A DNA stretch of 64,000 nucleotides from Marinobacter koreensis (GTDB lineage Bacteria > Pseudomonadota > Gammaproteobacteria > Pseudomonadales > Oleiphilaceae): NCBI RefSeq assembly GCF_023156285.1, contig NZ_JAKZAJ010000001.1, positions 930,001 through 994,000 of the forward strand. The letters are read 5' to 3'. A program made the position numbers and the translations under genes. Below, in pieces: positions 48,262 to 57,575 of the stretch. Under the pieces are notes generated by a model that searched no databases, had not been told where the DNA came from, and saw nothing but the letters and a program-made list of their open reading frames with translations. Each line of letters opens with the position of its first letter. The stretch's first letter is position 1.

Positions 48262-48403
48262 TCACTGATGTTTGAAAATTGGGTTTGCCGGAGATGGCAA
48301 GAGGTCCTTTTTCAGAATGGCAAAAGGCTAACATGAATTAACCCGGCGACCATTCATTTCGGACAATGCCGGTTATAGAACCTTGCTATGTCCTCAGAGG
48401 CTT

Positions 48404-49315
48404 TTAATCAAGTACCGACACGTTCGCCAGCAGCTGCCTGATACGCTCCTCGCTTTTTCCGGATTCGCCCTGTTCGAGGCGGTGCTCCGCAATAGCGGGG
48501 AAAACCGTCTGAATGTCGTCCGGCAGCACGTGGTGCCGGCCTTCCATCAGAGCCCAGGCCTTCGCTGCCCTCAGCAGTCCCAGTCCCGCCCTCGGGGACA
48601 GGCCGTAGAGCAGTCCCGGCATGTTCCGGCTTTGCTCAAGCAGGCGTTGTACATAGTCCAGCAGGGCCGGGCTTGCGGTGACACGGTTGACCCCCTGTTG
48701 CAGCGTTTGCAGTTTTTCGCCGGACAGTATCGGGTCCAGGCGGTCGGTCAGTGCCCGTCGGTCTTCTCCCTCGAGCAGCTCACGTTCGGCTCGTGGATCC
48801 GGGTAGCCGAGTCTGAGCCGCATCAGGAACCGGTCGAGCTGGGACTCCGGCAACGGGAAGGTGCCGCCCTGCTCGATAGGGTTCTGGGTGGCGATCACGA
48901 AAAACGGTTCCGGAAGAGGGCGGGTTTCGCCCTCGATGGAGACCTGCCGTTCCTCCATGGCTTCAAGCAACGCACTCTGTGTGCGTGGCGACGCCCGGTT
49001 GATCTCATCGGCCAGGACTACCTGCGCAAAAATGGGTCCGGGATGAAACACCAGCCTGCCGGCCTGTTTGTCATACATCGAGTACCCGAGTACATCGGCG
49101 GGGAGCAGGTCGTTGGTGAACTGGATCCGTTGATAAGTCAGCCCCATGATCCGGGCCAGGGCATGGGAGAGCGTGGTTTTGCCCATGCCGGGAATGTCTT
49201 CGATCAGCAGGTGGCCGCGGGCGAACAACCCGCAAAGTGCCAGGCGGACCTGGCGTTCCTTGCCAAGCAGGATGCCATTTAGCTCCCGGACGACCTGATC
49301 TACCAATGCTTTCAT
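48404..49315 (-). CDS. MoxR-family AAA+ ATPase without its usual DUF58/VWA partners
   Basis: 303 residues. Walker A in IEDIPGMGKTTLSHAL, Walker B in VVLADEINRASPRTQ, sensor 1 in FVIATQNPIEQGGT. MoxR ATPases act as chaperones for metal insertion or complex assembly, usually with DUF58 and VWA genes downstream; here trxB follows instead after 151 bp. It is 7 bp downstream of aguB, so it seems part of the agmatine operon. The ATG at 49315 replaces a longer frame to 49423. Confidence 0.9.
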   Translation of the reverse strand: MKALVDQVVRELNGILLGKERQVRLALCGLFARGHLLIEDIPGMGKTTLSHALARIMGLTYQRIQFTNDLLPADVLGYSMYDKQAGRLVFHPGPIFAQVVLADEINRASPRTQSALLEAMEERQVSIEGETRPLPEPFFVIATQNPIEQGGTFPLPESQLDRFLMRLRLGYPDPRAERELLEGEDRRALTDRLDPILSGEKLQTLQQGVNRVTASPALLDYVQRLLEQSRNMPGLLYGLSPRAGLGLLRAAKAWALMEGRHHVLPDDIQTVFPAIAEHRLEQGESGKSEERIRQLLANVSVLD

Positions 49316-49322
49316 CCCGATT

Positions 49323-50237
49323 TCAGTCCCTGACCCGCTTGACGATATCCCCGTAGGCGTCGATGCGGCGGTCCCGGAGATAGGGCCAGATTCGGCGAAC
49401 CGACTCTGTGCGCGAACGGTCAAGGTGGACCATCAGGATCTTTTCCGCAGCGTCATCGGCCCGTGCCAGGAATTCGCCCTGGGGACCGCAGATGAAACTG
49501 TTTCCCCAGAACCGGATGCCATCGGTCTGTCCTGAGGGATCGGGCTCGACACCAACCCGGTTGGGTGCGACCACCGGCAGGTTGTTGGCGACGGCGTGAC
49601 CGCGCTGCACGGTAATCCAGGCTTCCAGCTGGCGTGCCTGTTCATCCGGATCGTCAGTAACGTCCCAGCCGATGGCGGTGGGATAGATCAGTATCTCCGC
49701 GCCAGCCAGCGCCATCAGGCGGGCGGCCTCCGGATACCACTGGTCCCAACAGACCAGAACCCCAAGGCGGCCGACCGATGTCTGGATTGGAGTGAAACCA
49801 CTCCGCCCGTCATTGAAAACGGCATCGCCGGGTGTGAAGTAGAATTTCTCGTAAAAGCCGGGATCGTCCGGGATGTGCATTTTCCGGTAGGTGCCGGCAA
49901 TCGAGCCGTCCTTCTCGAAGACCACCGCAGTATTGTGGTAAACGCCGTTCATGCGGCGTTCAAAGATAGAGCCCACCAGAACAATGCCCAGCTCCTTCGC
50001 CAACGCGGACAGCCGGTCACTGGTAGGGCCGGGGATCGGCTCTGCCAGTTCGAAGACGGAGGTGTCTTCTGTCTGGCAGAAATACAATGTGGCATGTAGC
50101 TCCTGCAAGATGATCAGGTCCGCGCCATCGGCAGCCGCTGAACGGACCAGCCGTTCGGTAGTGGCCAGGCTTTCGGCTTTGTCGGCGTTGCAGGCTTGCT
50201 GGATGGCGGCCACGGAGAGAATGCTGTCGTTGCTCAT
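49323..50237 (-). CDS. aguB: N-carbamoylputrescine amidase AguB
   Basis: 304 residues, nitrilase superfamily. The catalytic triad is visible: Glu in LIILQELHATLYF, Lys in TYRKMHIPDDPGFYEKFYF, Cys in GVLVCWDQWYPEAARLM. It releases putrescine from N-carbamoylputrescine. It overlaps aguA by 4 bp, which fixes the start at 50237. Confidence 0.95.
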   Translation of the reverse strand: MSNDSILSVAAIQQACNADKAESLATTERLVRSAAADGADLIILQELHATLYFCQTEDTSVFELAEPIPGPTSDRLSALAKELGIVLVGSIFERRMNGVYHNTAVVFEKDGSIAGTYRKMHIPDDPGFYEKFYFTPGDAVFNDGRSGFTPIQTSVGRLGVLVCWDQWYPEAARLMALAGAEILIYPTAIGWDVTDDPDEQARQLEAWITVQRGHAVANNLPVVAPNRVGVEPDPSGQTDGIRFWGNSFICGPQGEFLARADDAAEKILMVHLDRSRTESVRRIWPYLRDRRIDAYGDIVKRVRD

Positions 50238-51286
50238 GGGTTCACCACTCCTGCCGGAATCTGCATGGTGACGCAGTGCAGGCTGCCGTGCTGTTCGATC
50301 AGAGGACGGCAATTGATCGGCACAATATCCCGATTCGGGAACAGTTCCTGAAGCACACTGATGGCGGTCTCATCCTGTGGAATGCCGTAGACGGGCGCGA
50401 GAACGGCCCCATTGATAATCAGGAAATTGGCGTAGGTGGCGGGCAGACGCTCACCCTCGTCAGAATAGATCGCATCGGGCCATGGCAGGGCCGTAAGCTT
50501 GTAGGGCTCGCCGTTCGCCTGACGAAACTCCTGCAATTCTTCCTCCATGGCCGCCAGTGCACTGTAGTGTTCGTCGGCGACGTCAGGGCAGGCGACGTAG
50601 CAGATATGATCCGTTGCGCAGAAACGGGCCAGGGTGTCGATGTGACTGTCGGTGTCGTCGCCCGCCAGGTAACCGTGGTTTAGCCACAGGATGCGTTCGA
50701 CTCCCAGCAATTCGGACAATAGCTGCTCGATATCAGCGCGGCCATGGGTCGGGTTCCGGCTGGGTGTCAGGAGGCATTCGCTGGTGGTGAGCAGCGTACC
50801 CTGTCCATCGGATTCAATGGAACCGCCTTCGAGAACGAAGTCGACCTCGCTGAGCGGCGTTGATCCGAAGACGCCTGCGTTCGACAGGTGCCGGTTCAGG
50901 GCGTTGTCTTTTTCCCACGGAAACTTGCCGCCCCAGGCGTTGAATCGGAAATCCAGAAGCGTCGGTCCATCGTCGGTTTCAACGGTGATCGGCCCATGAT
51001 CCCGCGCCCAGGTGTCGTCGGCGGGAGCCGGCACTGCAAGCACCCGGCCGGGAAGGCCGGACTCCTCAGCATAGCGGTTGAGGCTTTTCTGAAGCTCCTG
51101 AAGCCGGAACACATGTTCGCAACTGATCACCAGGTGTTCGAAGTGCAGCACTGCCCGGGCGATGGCTTCGAAGACCGGCTCTACCGCCTCAAGGTGCGAT
51201 GCCCAGTCCGTACCCGGGTGCGGCCAGGTCAGCATAACAGCGCTTTGTGGGGCCCACTCGGCGGGCAGGACGCGTCTGGAAGTCAC
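50234..51286 (-). CDS. aguA: Agmatine deiminase AguA
   Basis: 350 residues from GTG 51286 (VTSRRVLPAEWAPQ), with AAGGTG upstream; a TTG at 51310 is the outer limit. It converts agmatine to N-carbamoylputrescine. Motifs: ARDHGPITV, NAWGGKFPW, DGQGTLLTTSECLLTPSRNP, the GHIDTLARF-like HIDTLARF, and the catalytic Cys near the end in GSLHCVTMQIP. With AguB it makes putrescine from arginine-derived agmatine. Confidence 0.94.
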   Translation of the reverse strand: MTSRRVLPAEWAPQSAVMLTWPHPGTDWASHLEAVEPVFEAIARAVLHFEHLVISCEHVFRLQELQKSLNRYAEESGLPGRVLAVPAPADDTWARDHGPITVETDDGPTLLDFRFNAWGGKFPWEKDNALNRHLSNAGVFGSTPLSEVDFVLEGGSIESDGQGTLLTTSECLLTPSRNPTHGRADIEQLLSELLGVERILWLNHGYLAGDDTDSHIDTLARFCATDHICYVACPDVADEHYSALAAMEEELQEFRQANGEPYKLTALPWPDAIYSDEGERLPATYANFLIINGAVLAPVYGIPQDETAISVLQELFPNRDIVPINCRPLIEQHGSLHCVTMQIPAGVVNP

Positions 51287-51391
51287 TCTCTGAAACACCT
51301 TCACTCGCAAAAGCCGCCATTCTACCCAAGCTCCCGGCCAACGTCAGGAGGAGGTAGGTGAAAATACGCCGGTCCGGACCGGCCGCTTCTT

Positions 51392-51694
51392 CTAGTGTTC
51401 GGGTTTGAGCACCGTATGGATCACGCGATTACCCTCGAAATAGACGATGAAGTCGGGGTAGATCCACTGGGTGATGGGAGGCTCTCCGACCGGTCCGCGA
51501 ACCTCGGTGGGGTTGCCCCACTTGGTGCGAACAGACGCCTGGGTAAGGCCGGAAGCCGGAAATTGTCCCTGGTCCCGGGCAGCCTGGCTGCCAACCGGAA
51601 TCTTGATCTCCTCGGCCAGGGCACCGCTGGCCGGTGCAAACGACAGGGTGGCCATCACGGCCATTACACCGAACAGGGTTCTGTTTTTCTTCAT
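51392..51694 (-). CDS. Small exported hypothetical protein
   Basis: 100 residues with a signal peptide (MKKNRTLFGVMAVMATLSF, cleavage near ALA at 27). The mature part has VRTKWGNPTEVRGPVG and PPITQWIYPDFIVYF, a pattern like the small periplasmic beta proteins of the BamE/SmpA type, in which a short repeat begins with a WGxP turn. No lipobox is seen. ATG 51694 has TGGAG upstream. The gene stands alone between aguA and the PilZ gene. Function unknown. Confidence 0.78.
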   Translation of the reverse strand: MKKNRTLFGVMAVMATLSFAPASGALAEEIKIPVGSQAARDQGQFPASGLTQASVRTKWGNPTEVRGPVGEPPITQWIYPDFIVYFEGNRVIHTVLKPEH

Positions 51695-51801
51695 TGATGG
51701 ATCTCCAGTCATGCTTGGGTCCGCTCAGGGTACCGCGTATCGATATGGATAAAACGTAATATCCGAAAAAGGCTAACAAAAGTCACCCGATTTTCCCCAG
51801 T

Positions 51802-52389
51802 TTATCCTTTTTGTCGCTGTCGAATTTGCCAACGCATCACATGACGGGCGATTTGCTGCCGGTCACCATCAGTGAGTTGGACGAATTCCGTGTGAACCCT
51901 TGTCCTGTCGGCAGATTCGGGGTGAATCTCGAGGATTTCGGCTACGGCCTCAGCCTGCGCCAGGTCGGGGGGGAGTGTCATGCGAACCGCAAGGCGGTCT
52001 CCTTTTTTCAGTGCGCCGCTGGTGCTGGTAAATGATAGCCCCCCCTCGCTGAGTGTCACTTCCTGCCAGTCTTCCGGTTGCAAGGGATTTTGCTCAAAGG
52101 CCATAATGCGCGCCAGCGTGTCGAGCTTGCCATTGAGAGACTTGAGTGCGGCGGTCAGCGTCCGGTCCCGTTCTGCCAGAATGGCCAGTTGATTCCTGAA
52201 ATCCTGGTCGTGCCGTCGGAGTTCCGTTTTCAGCATGGCCAGGTGGTCAGTATCGAACATCTGTTCGTCGATGGCCGCATCGGGAGCAAGCTTGCGGAAT
52301 TCCAGGCCGATCCGGTCTTCAATACGGAAGAAATCCCGGCGCTCGGGCGTTCCATTACGGGATTCTCCGGCGGTGTCGTGTGTCTCCAT
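51802..52389 (-). CDS. PilZ-domain c-di-GMP-binding protein with helical insert
   Basis: 195 residues. The RxxxR part of the PilZ motif is in ERRDFFRIED near the N-terminus and the D/NxSxxG-like part in TLSEGGLSF; about 80 residues of mostly helical sequence lie between them (MLKTELRRHDQDFRNQLAILAERD region), longer than in plain PilZ domains. It should read c-di-GMP, for example from the diguanylate cyclase encoded at 18-20 kb. ATG 52389 has GGAGCC upstream. It is divergent from lolC. Confidence 0.82.
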   Translation of the reverse strand: METHDTAGESRNGTPERRDFFRIEDRIGLEFRKLAPDAAIDEQMFDTDHLAMLKTELRRHDQDFRNQLAILAERDRTLTAALKSLNGKLDTLARIMAFEQNPLQPEDWQEVTLSEGGLSFTSTSGALKKGDRLAVRMTLPPDLAQAEAVAEILEIHPESADRTRVHTEFVQLTDGDRQQIARHVMRWQIRQRQKG

Positions 52390-52510
52390 CTCGGCTCCGG
52401 ATATCAGAATTATTATTGGTAAATAAGAGTTTAGCAGTTTCCTGCCCGGCGGGCACCGGTGCGGGATCAACACACCCCCAAGAGCTGATGGTAGCGACAG
52501 GCGTTCCTCC

Positions 52511-53752
52511 ATGTTCAGACCTTTATCGTTCTATATAGGCTTGCGGTATACCGCGGCCAAGCGCCGGAATCACTTTATTTCCTTCATATCGCTGACCTCG
52601 ATGATCGGGCTGATGCTCGGCGTCGCGGTTCTGATCATCGTGCTGTCCGTCATGAATGGCTTTGATCGGGAACTCAAGCAACGCATCCTGGGCATGGTGC
52701 CTCATGCGGTGATTCAGGGCGACGGTCCACTGGACGACTGGCGGGCTGTGGAAAAAATTGTAAAGCAACATCCCAGAGTGCTGGAGGCAGCTCCCTTCAT
52801 CCACGCCCAGGGCATGCTGACCAGTGGGGGCGATGTGCGCGGAATCATGCTCAACGGCATTCTTCCGGAGCAGGAAAAGAAAGTCTCGATCATCGAGGAT
52901 CACATGGTCGAGGGGTCCATTGATGACCTGAAGTCCGGAGAGTTCGGTATCATCATCGGCCGTATCGCTGCATCCAGTCTGGGCCTGAAGGTAGGGGACC
53001 GGGTCACGGTTGTGCTTCCCGAAGCCTCCCTGACGCCTGCCGGTGTGCTGCCCCGGCTCAAACGGTTTACGGTTAAGGGCATCTTCAGCGTCGGTGCCGA
53101 GCTGGATGGCAATTACACGCTCGTTCACATGGATGATGCCGCCAAACTGATGCGGACGGGTGGCAAGGCCCAGGGCATTCGTTTACTGGTGGACGATCTC
53201 TTTGCCGCCCCGAAGGTAGCGCGGGAAGCGGCCAGAATGCTTGATGGACGCTATTACATCTCCGACTGGACGCGTACCCACGGCAATCTGTTCCAGGCCA
53301 TCCGCATGGAGAAGACCATGATTGGCCTGCTCCTGATGTTCATTGTCGCGGTGGCGGCATTCAATATTGTCTCCACCCTGGTGATGGTGGTGACTGACAA
53401 GACGGCAGACATTGCGATTCTCCGGACCATGGGCGCGACGCCCGGCAGGATTCTGCGGATCTTCATTGTTCAGGGCGCGGTGATTGGCGTCGTCGGCACG
53501 CTTATCGGCACAGCGCTGGGGATCCTCGGTGCGCTCAACGTCAGTGATGCCATTGCCTGGCTGGAATCGGTCACCGGGCACCACTTCCTCAGTGCGGATG
53601 TCTATTTCATCAGCTATCTCCCGTCGCAGCTGCAATGGGAAGACGTGTTGATCATCAGTGGTGCCGGTCTGGCCATGAGCCTGCTGGCGACCATCTATCC
53701 AGCCTGGCGCGCTTCCCGTATCGATCCGGCGGAGGCTCTGAGGTATGAATGA
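52511..53752 (+). CDS. lolC: Lipoprotein-releasing ABC transporter permease LolC/LolE (LolF-type)
   Basis: 413 residues. TM1 near residues 25-48, a large periplasmic domain, and three C-terminal TM helices with the MacB/FtsX pattern (AILRTMGATPGRILRIFIVQGA). It detaches outer-membrane lipoproteins from the inner membrane and passes them to LolA. Only one permease gene is present here; in the LolF type a single permease forms the homodimer. lolD overlaps by 8 bp. Confidence 0.93.
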   Translation: MFRPLSFYIGLRYTAAKRRNHFISFISLTSMIGLMLGVAVLIIVLSVMNGFDRELKQRILGMVPHAVIQGDGPLDDWRAVEKIVKQHPRVLEAAPFIHAQGMLTSGGDVRGIMLNGILPEQEKKVSIIEDHMVEGSIDDLKSGEFGIIIGRIAASSLGLKVGDRVTVVLPEASLTPAGVLPRLKRFTVKGIFSVGAELDGNYTLVHMDDAAKLMRTGGKAQGIRLLVDDLFAAPKVAREAARMLDGRYYISDWTRTHGNLFQAIRMEKTMIGLLLMFIVAVAAFNIVSTLVMVVTDKTADIAILRTMGATPGRILRIFIVQGAVIGVVGTLIGTALGILGALNVSDAIAWLESVTGHHFLSADVYFISYLPSQLQWEDVLIISGAGLAMSLLATIYPAWRASRIDPAEALRYE

Positions 53753-54455
53753 GGCGAGCGCATCCATGAACGACGATATGCCAGTCATTGATTGCCGTGA
53801 GGTCACAAGGACCTACAACGAAGGCCCCGGGAAGCTGACGATTTTTTCGGGGATCTCGCTGACGGTGGCCAAGGGGGAGACCGTCGCCATTGTGGGCAGC
53901 AGTGGTGCTGGCAAGACGACGTTATTGAACCTGCTGGGAGGCCTGGACAAGCCCTCCTCGGGAACCATTCACATCTGTGGCGAAAATATTCAGTCCCTTT
54001 CCGAAGGCGGCCGTGCCCGCTTCCGAAATCGCCATCTCGGGTTCGTGTATCAGTTCCATCACCTCCTGCCAGAGTTTACGGCACTCGAGAACGTGATGAT
54101 GCCCTGTGCACTGGGTGGCGTCCCGGTAAAGCTTGCCAGGGAGAAAGCGACGGCGATTCTGGAAAAGGTGGGGCTTGGCGCCAGGCTCACCCACAAGCCC
54201 GGAGAATTGTCCGGAGGGGAGCGTCAGCGGGTGGCGATTGCCCGGGCGCTGGTCAACGAACCGGCCTGTGTGCTGATGGACGAGCCCACCGGTAACCTGG
54301 ATGAGCAGACCGGGGAGGGCGTTCAGGCCCTGATCGAGTCGCTCCGGGATCAGTTTGGTATTGCCTTCGTGATGGTGACCCACGACATGCGTATGGCCCG
54401 GAGCCTCGGGCGTGTCCTGCGGCTGGAGCAGGGACGCCTGGTTCAGGAGAGCTGA
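53745..54455 (+). CDS. lolD: Lipoprotein-releasing ABC transporter ATPase LolD
   Basis: 236 residues. Walker A GSSGAGKTTLLNLLGG, signature LSGGERQRVAIARAL, Walker B CVLMDEPTGNLD. It overlaps the permease by 8 bp. An internal ATG (53766) could be the actual start. Its last 13 bp overlap the convergent DUF2062 gene. lolE does not follow. Confidence 0.95.
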   Translation: MNEASASMNDDMPVIDCREVTRTYNEGPGKLTIFSGISLTVAKGETVAIVGSSGAGKTTLLNLLGGLDKPSSGTIHICGENIQSLSEGGRARFRNRHLGFVYQFHHLLPEFTALENVMMPCALGGVPVKLAREKATAILEKVGLGARLTHKPGELSGGERQRVAIARALVNEPACVLMDEPTGNLDEQTGEGVQALIESLRDQFGIAFVMVTHDMRMARSLGRVLRLEQGRLVQES

Positions 54456-54988
54456 TCGCTGCTGCGTTTGCCCTGGATTCGGGTGCTTCGTCTGGATCGC
54501 CAGTCGGAGCGGATTTTCCGGCGCCACAGGAACTGGATGACCAGGTAGGACACACAGGCGAACACCGTGGCGCAGATGATTGAGCCAAGATAGAGCGGAA
54601 TCCCGATGTCCACGATGCGTTCGCTGATCCAGGCCCAGGACAGGTGAAAATCAAAGGTTAACACCGGACGACTGAGCACCCACGCACCGACCTTGTAATT
54701 GAAATAGAACAGCGGTGGCATGGTCAGCGGATTGCTGATCCAGACCAGCACCACCGACAGAGGCAGGTTGGCGTTAAACCAGATCGCGAATATTGCGGCG
54801 GCAACCATCTGGAAGGGCATCGGAATAAAGCAGAACCAGACGCCGACCAGGAAAGCCCGTGCAACGCTGTGTCGGTTGATATGCCAGAGGTTAGGTTCAT
54901 GAAGTATATCGCCCAGAAAGTGCAGTGATTGCATCGACTGCACTTTCTCCGGCGTTGGCAGATAGCGTTTCATGAACTTCTTTGGCAT
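54443..54988 (-). CDS. DUF2062 membrane protein
   Basis: 181 residues with three to four membrane segments. The DUF2062 pattern is clear: FLVGVWFCFIPMPFQMVAAA and ISNPLTMPPLFYFNYKVG. Function unknown; in Pseudomonas a homologue lies between comEC and lol genes, as here. The frame reads to 55243, but ATG 54988 (MPKKFMKRYLP) is the family start. Convergent with lolD, divergent from comEC. Confidence 0.9.
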   Translation of the reverse strand: MPKKFMKRYLPTPEKVQSMQSLHFLGDILHEPNLWHINRHSVARAFLVGVWFCFIPMPFQMVAAAIFAIWFNANLPLSVVLVWISNPLTMPPLFYFNYKVGAWVLSRPVLTFDFHLSWAWISERIVDIGIPLYLGSIICATVFACVSYLVIQFLWRRKIRSDWRSRRSTRIQGKRSSDQLS

Positions 54989-55067
54989 CGGAAGTTCTGC
55001 CTGTTGATTGTGGTAACCCCGGCGACAAGGATGTCGTCGAAGATGAATGAAAAATGGAGGACACGGA

Positions 55068-57503
55068 TTGTCCGAACACGTCAGGGGCACGGGACCGAAT
55101 TTCCCGGCGCCCGGATTCTTTGTCGGTGGCCCCGGCGCATTCGCATTCGCGTGCGGCGATATCTTACTGTATCGCTTGTCGATCTTGCCAGCATCGTGGA
55201 TGTTGCTGATCATCTTTATGACAGCATTTTGCAGTGTCCGCATTCTCTCCTCGCGGTGGCTTCACCATGTTTTATGGCTTGTCGTCTGTCTGGTTGGCGG
55301 TCTGGCATGGGGAAGCTGGCATTCGTGCGAGCGGCTGTCACAAAGTCTTCCGCCCGGACTGGAGGGTGTTCCGGTGGTGGTCAGTGGTTACGTCTGTGAT
55401 CTGCCCTCCCGGGGGAGCTTTCAAAGCCTCCGGTTCAGCTTTTGTGTCACCGGGTGGCCAGGACGGGCCCGCCTCAACCTTCCCGACAAGCTCCGCCTGG
55501 CCTGGTACCACGGCGATTCCTCCATTCTCGAGGCGCATCGGCTGACGCTCACGGTGACGCTGAAACGCCCCCACGGCACCCTGAACCCCGCTGGATTTCG
55601 CTATGAAGACTGGCTGTTCCGGCAGGGCTTCCGGGCCACCGGTACGGTGCAGTCCGCGTCGCCGGCGTCTTCGCTGGTGTGTGGACTGCACTGCCGGTAC
55701 ACCCGATGGCATCAGTCGCTGGCTCGATGGGTGAAGAGCCAGTTCGGCGGGGCGAGACATTATCCGTTGATCGCGTCGCTGATGATTGGCAACCGGGGGC
55801 CGGTCACCGATACGCAGTGGGACGTGCTGAAGGCGACCGGCACGGTCCATCTGGTTGCGATCTCCGGCTTGCATCTGGGCCTGATTGCGTTCGCGGTCGG
55901 GATGGCGGTTCGTCAGTTGCTGTTGTCGGTCCCCGCGGGTCGGCTTTCGGCATCCGGAGCCCGTCGCTGTGTGTTGCTGGTGGTCGGCCTGTGTTGTCTG
56001 GCGTATGCATTGGCTTCCGGATTTACCGTTCCGACCCGCCGAGCCCTGGTGATGGCTGTTTTGGCGATGATGACGACCATGAGTGGACGCTATGAGTCGC
56101 CGTGGCGGACGCTGGTTATCGCGCTTGTGCTGATACTCCTGCTCGATCCGTTTGCACCACTCGACCAGGGTTTCTGGCTGTCCTTCTCGGCCGTCGGCAT
56201 TCTGGTGCTGGTTTTCTCGAATCGGTTGGGACGGCCCGGCTGGCTTCCGGGCCTCCTTCTCGCGCAGGCTGGCGTGTTCGTCGGGTTGGCACCGGTTTTG
56301 GCTCAGTTTGGTCAGAGTCAGCCAATGGCCGGCCTGTTGGCCAACGTCTTTGCCATTCCCTGGGTTTCCTTCGTCGTGATGCCCGTCATCGTTCTGGGTG
56401 GGCTTGTCGTCGCCGCCCTTCCGGATCTGTCCTTCCTGGCGCTGCCCTTGATGAATGGCGTTCTGGATGTGCTCTGGTGGGTACTGGCCTGGCTTTCAAA
56501 GCAGCCTTGGCCATCCGCTTCTGCAGGCACTGAGACGCTCGTGTTCGTTGCCGTGCTCGGACTGGTTGCGATTCGTCTTTCGTTACCCTGGAGTCGGCCT
56601 GTGGCCATCCTGGCCGTGACGCTCTGGTTGCTTGCAGGGGCTGACGCTCGATCCACGGCCGCCAGTGCAACACCGGCAAGCGCCCGGGTTGAGGTGTTTG
56701 ATGTGGGGCAGGGGCTGTCGGTTTTGCTCACCCGGGGAAACCGGGCTTTGCTTTACGATACCGGGCCAGCGGTCCCCGGGGTGTTCTCGGCGGTGGAATC
56801 GACCATTCTGCCAAACCTGAAGGCGCTCGGAGTCGATCGAATCGACACCCTGGTGGTCAGTCACAGTGATCGGGATCATTCCGGTGGACTGAAGGCACTC
56901 TTTCGTCGCTTGCCGGTGGATCACCTTGTTACCGGAGAGCCGGCCCCCATTGCGCGGGAGCTGGCTGGTATGGAGGTGCCGATCATCGACGATTGCGTCT
57001 CCCGCCGGGTCAGTTTTTCCGGCATGGAACTCTCATTCTGGCGGGATCCGGCCGCCCGCTCCGGCAACGACGCCTCCTGCGTTTTGACGATTCGGGACCC
57101 GGAATCGGATGTTGAATGGATTCTGCCCGGGGACATCACCACTTCGGCAGAGGCTCGGTTCCTTGAGGCCAGGGCCGAAAAGCGGGCTTCGGATCCGTTG
57201 GTTCGGATCGTGCTGGCACCGCATCACGGCAGCAAGAGCTCCTCGTCGGCCCGGTGGGTCCGGACTTTGGCTCCCGATTACGTGATCTACAGCGCCGGTT
57301 ATCACCATCATTTTGGCCATCCCCATCCCTCGGTGGTGCAGCGGTATCGGGAGGTCGGCGCCGATGCACTGAACACGGCCTGCTCGGGCGCCATCACGAT
57401 GACCGCCGGTCCCCGGGGGCTGTTTATCCGCGAGGCCGTCGATGAGTCACCCTTCTGGATCGGTGGTGCGGGTCTCGCCCGTGACCAATGTAAAATACCG
57501 TGA
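55068..57503 (+). CDS. comEC: DNA uptake channel protein ComEC/Rec2
   Basis: 811 residues. An N-terminal membrane part, a DUF4131-like periplasmic region, the competence membrane domain (SLMIGNRGPVTDTQWDVLKATG and VAISGLHLGLIA), and a C-terminal metallo-beta-lactamase domain (VVSHSDRDHSGGLKALF and LAPHHGSKSSSS). It carries single-stranded DNA across the inner membrane in transformation. TTG 55068 is preferred: GGAGG ends 7 bp before it. An ATG at 55047 in frame is the alternative but lacks a ribosome site. Confidence 0.93.
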   Translation: MSEHVRGTGPNFPAPGFFVGGPGAFAFACGDILLYRLSILPASWMLLIIFMTAFCSVRILSSRWLHHVLWLVVCLVGGLAWGSWHSCERLSQSLPPGLEGVPVVVSGYVCDLPSRGSFQSLRFSFCVTGWPGRARLNLPDKLRLAWYHGDSSILEAHRLTLTVTLKRPHGTLNPAGFRYEDWLFRQGFRATGTVQSASPASSLVCGLHCRYTRWHQSLARWVKSQFGGARHYPLIASLMIGNRGPVTDTQWDVLKATGTVHLVAISGLHLGLIAFAVGMAVRQLLLSVPAGRLSASGARRCVLLVVGLCCLAYALASGFTVPTRRALVMAVLAMMTTMSGRYESPWRTLVIALVLILLLDPFAPLDQGFWLSFSAVGILVLVFSNRLGRPGWLPGLLLAQAGVFVGLAPVLAQFGQSQPMAGLLANVFAIPWVSFVVMPVIVLGGLVVAALPDLSFLALPLMNGVLDVLWWVLAWLSKQPWPSASAGTETLVFVAVLGLVAIRLSLPWSRPVAILAVTLWLLAGADARSTAASATPASARVEVFDVGQGLSVLLTRGNRALLYDTGPAVPGVFSAVESTILPNLKALGVDRIDTLVVSHSDRDHSGGLKALFRRLPVDHLVTGEPAPIARELAGMEVPIIDDCVSRRVSFSGMELSFWRDPAARSGNDASCVLTIRDPESDVEWILPGDITTSAEARFLEARAEKRASDPLVRIVLAPHHGSKSSSSARWVRTLAPDYVIYSAGYHHHFGHPHPSVVQRYREVGADALNTACSGAITMTAGPRGLFIREAVDESPFWIGGAGLARDQCKIP

Positions 57504-57575
57504 CATAACGGGTGTGGCCTGAAACGGCAGCTATGCTAAAGTAGCGCGGCTTGTAACTAATCAGGGAGACCAAGC

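Noticed and set aside
57504..57575. Defined promoter for exbB
   Set aside because: TATGCT and TAAAGT are possible -10 boxes but no matching -35 can be chosen with confidence.
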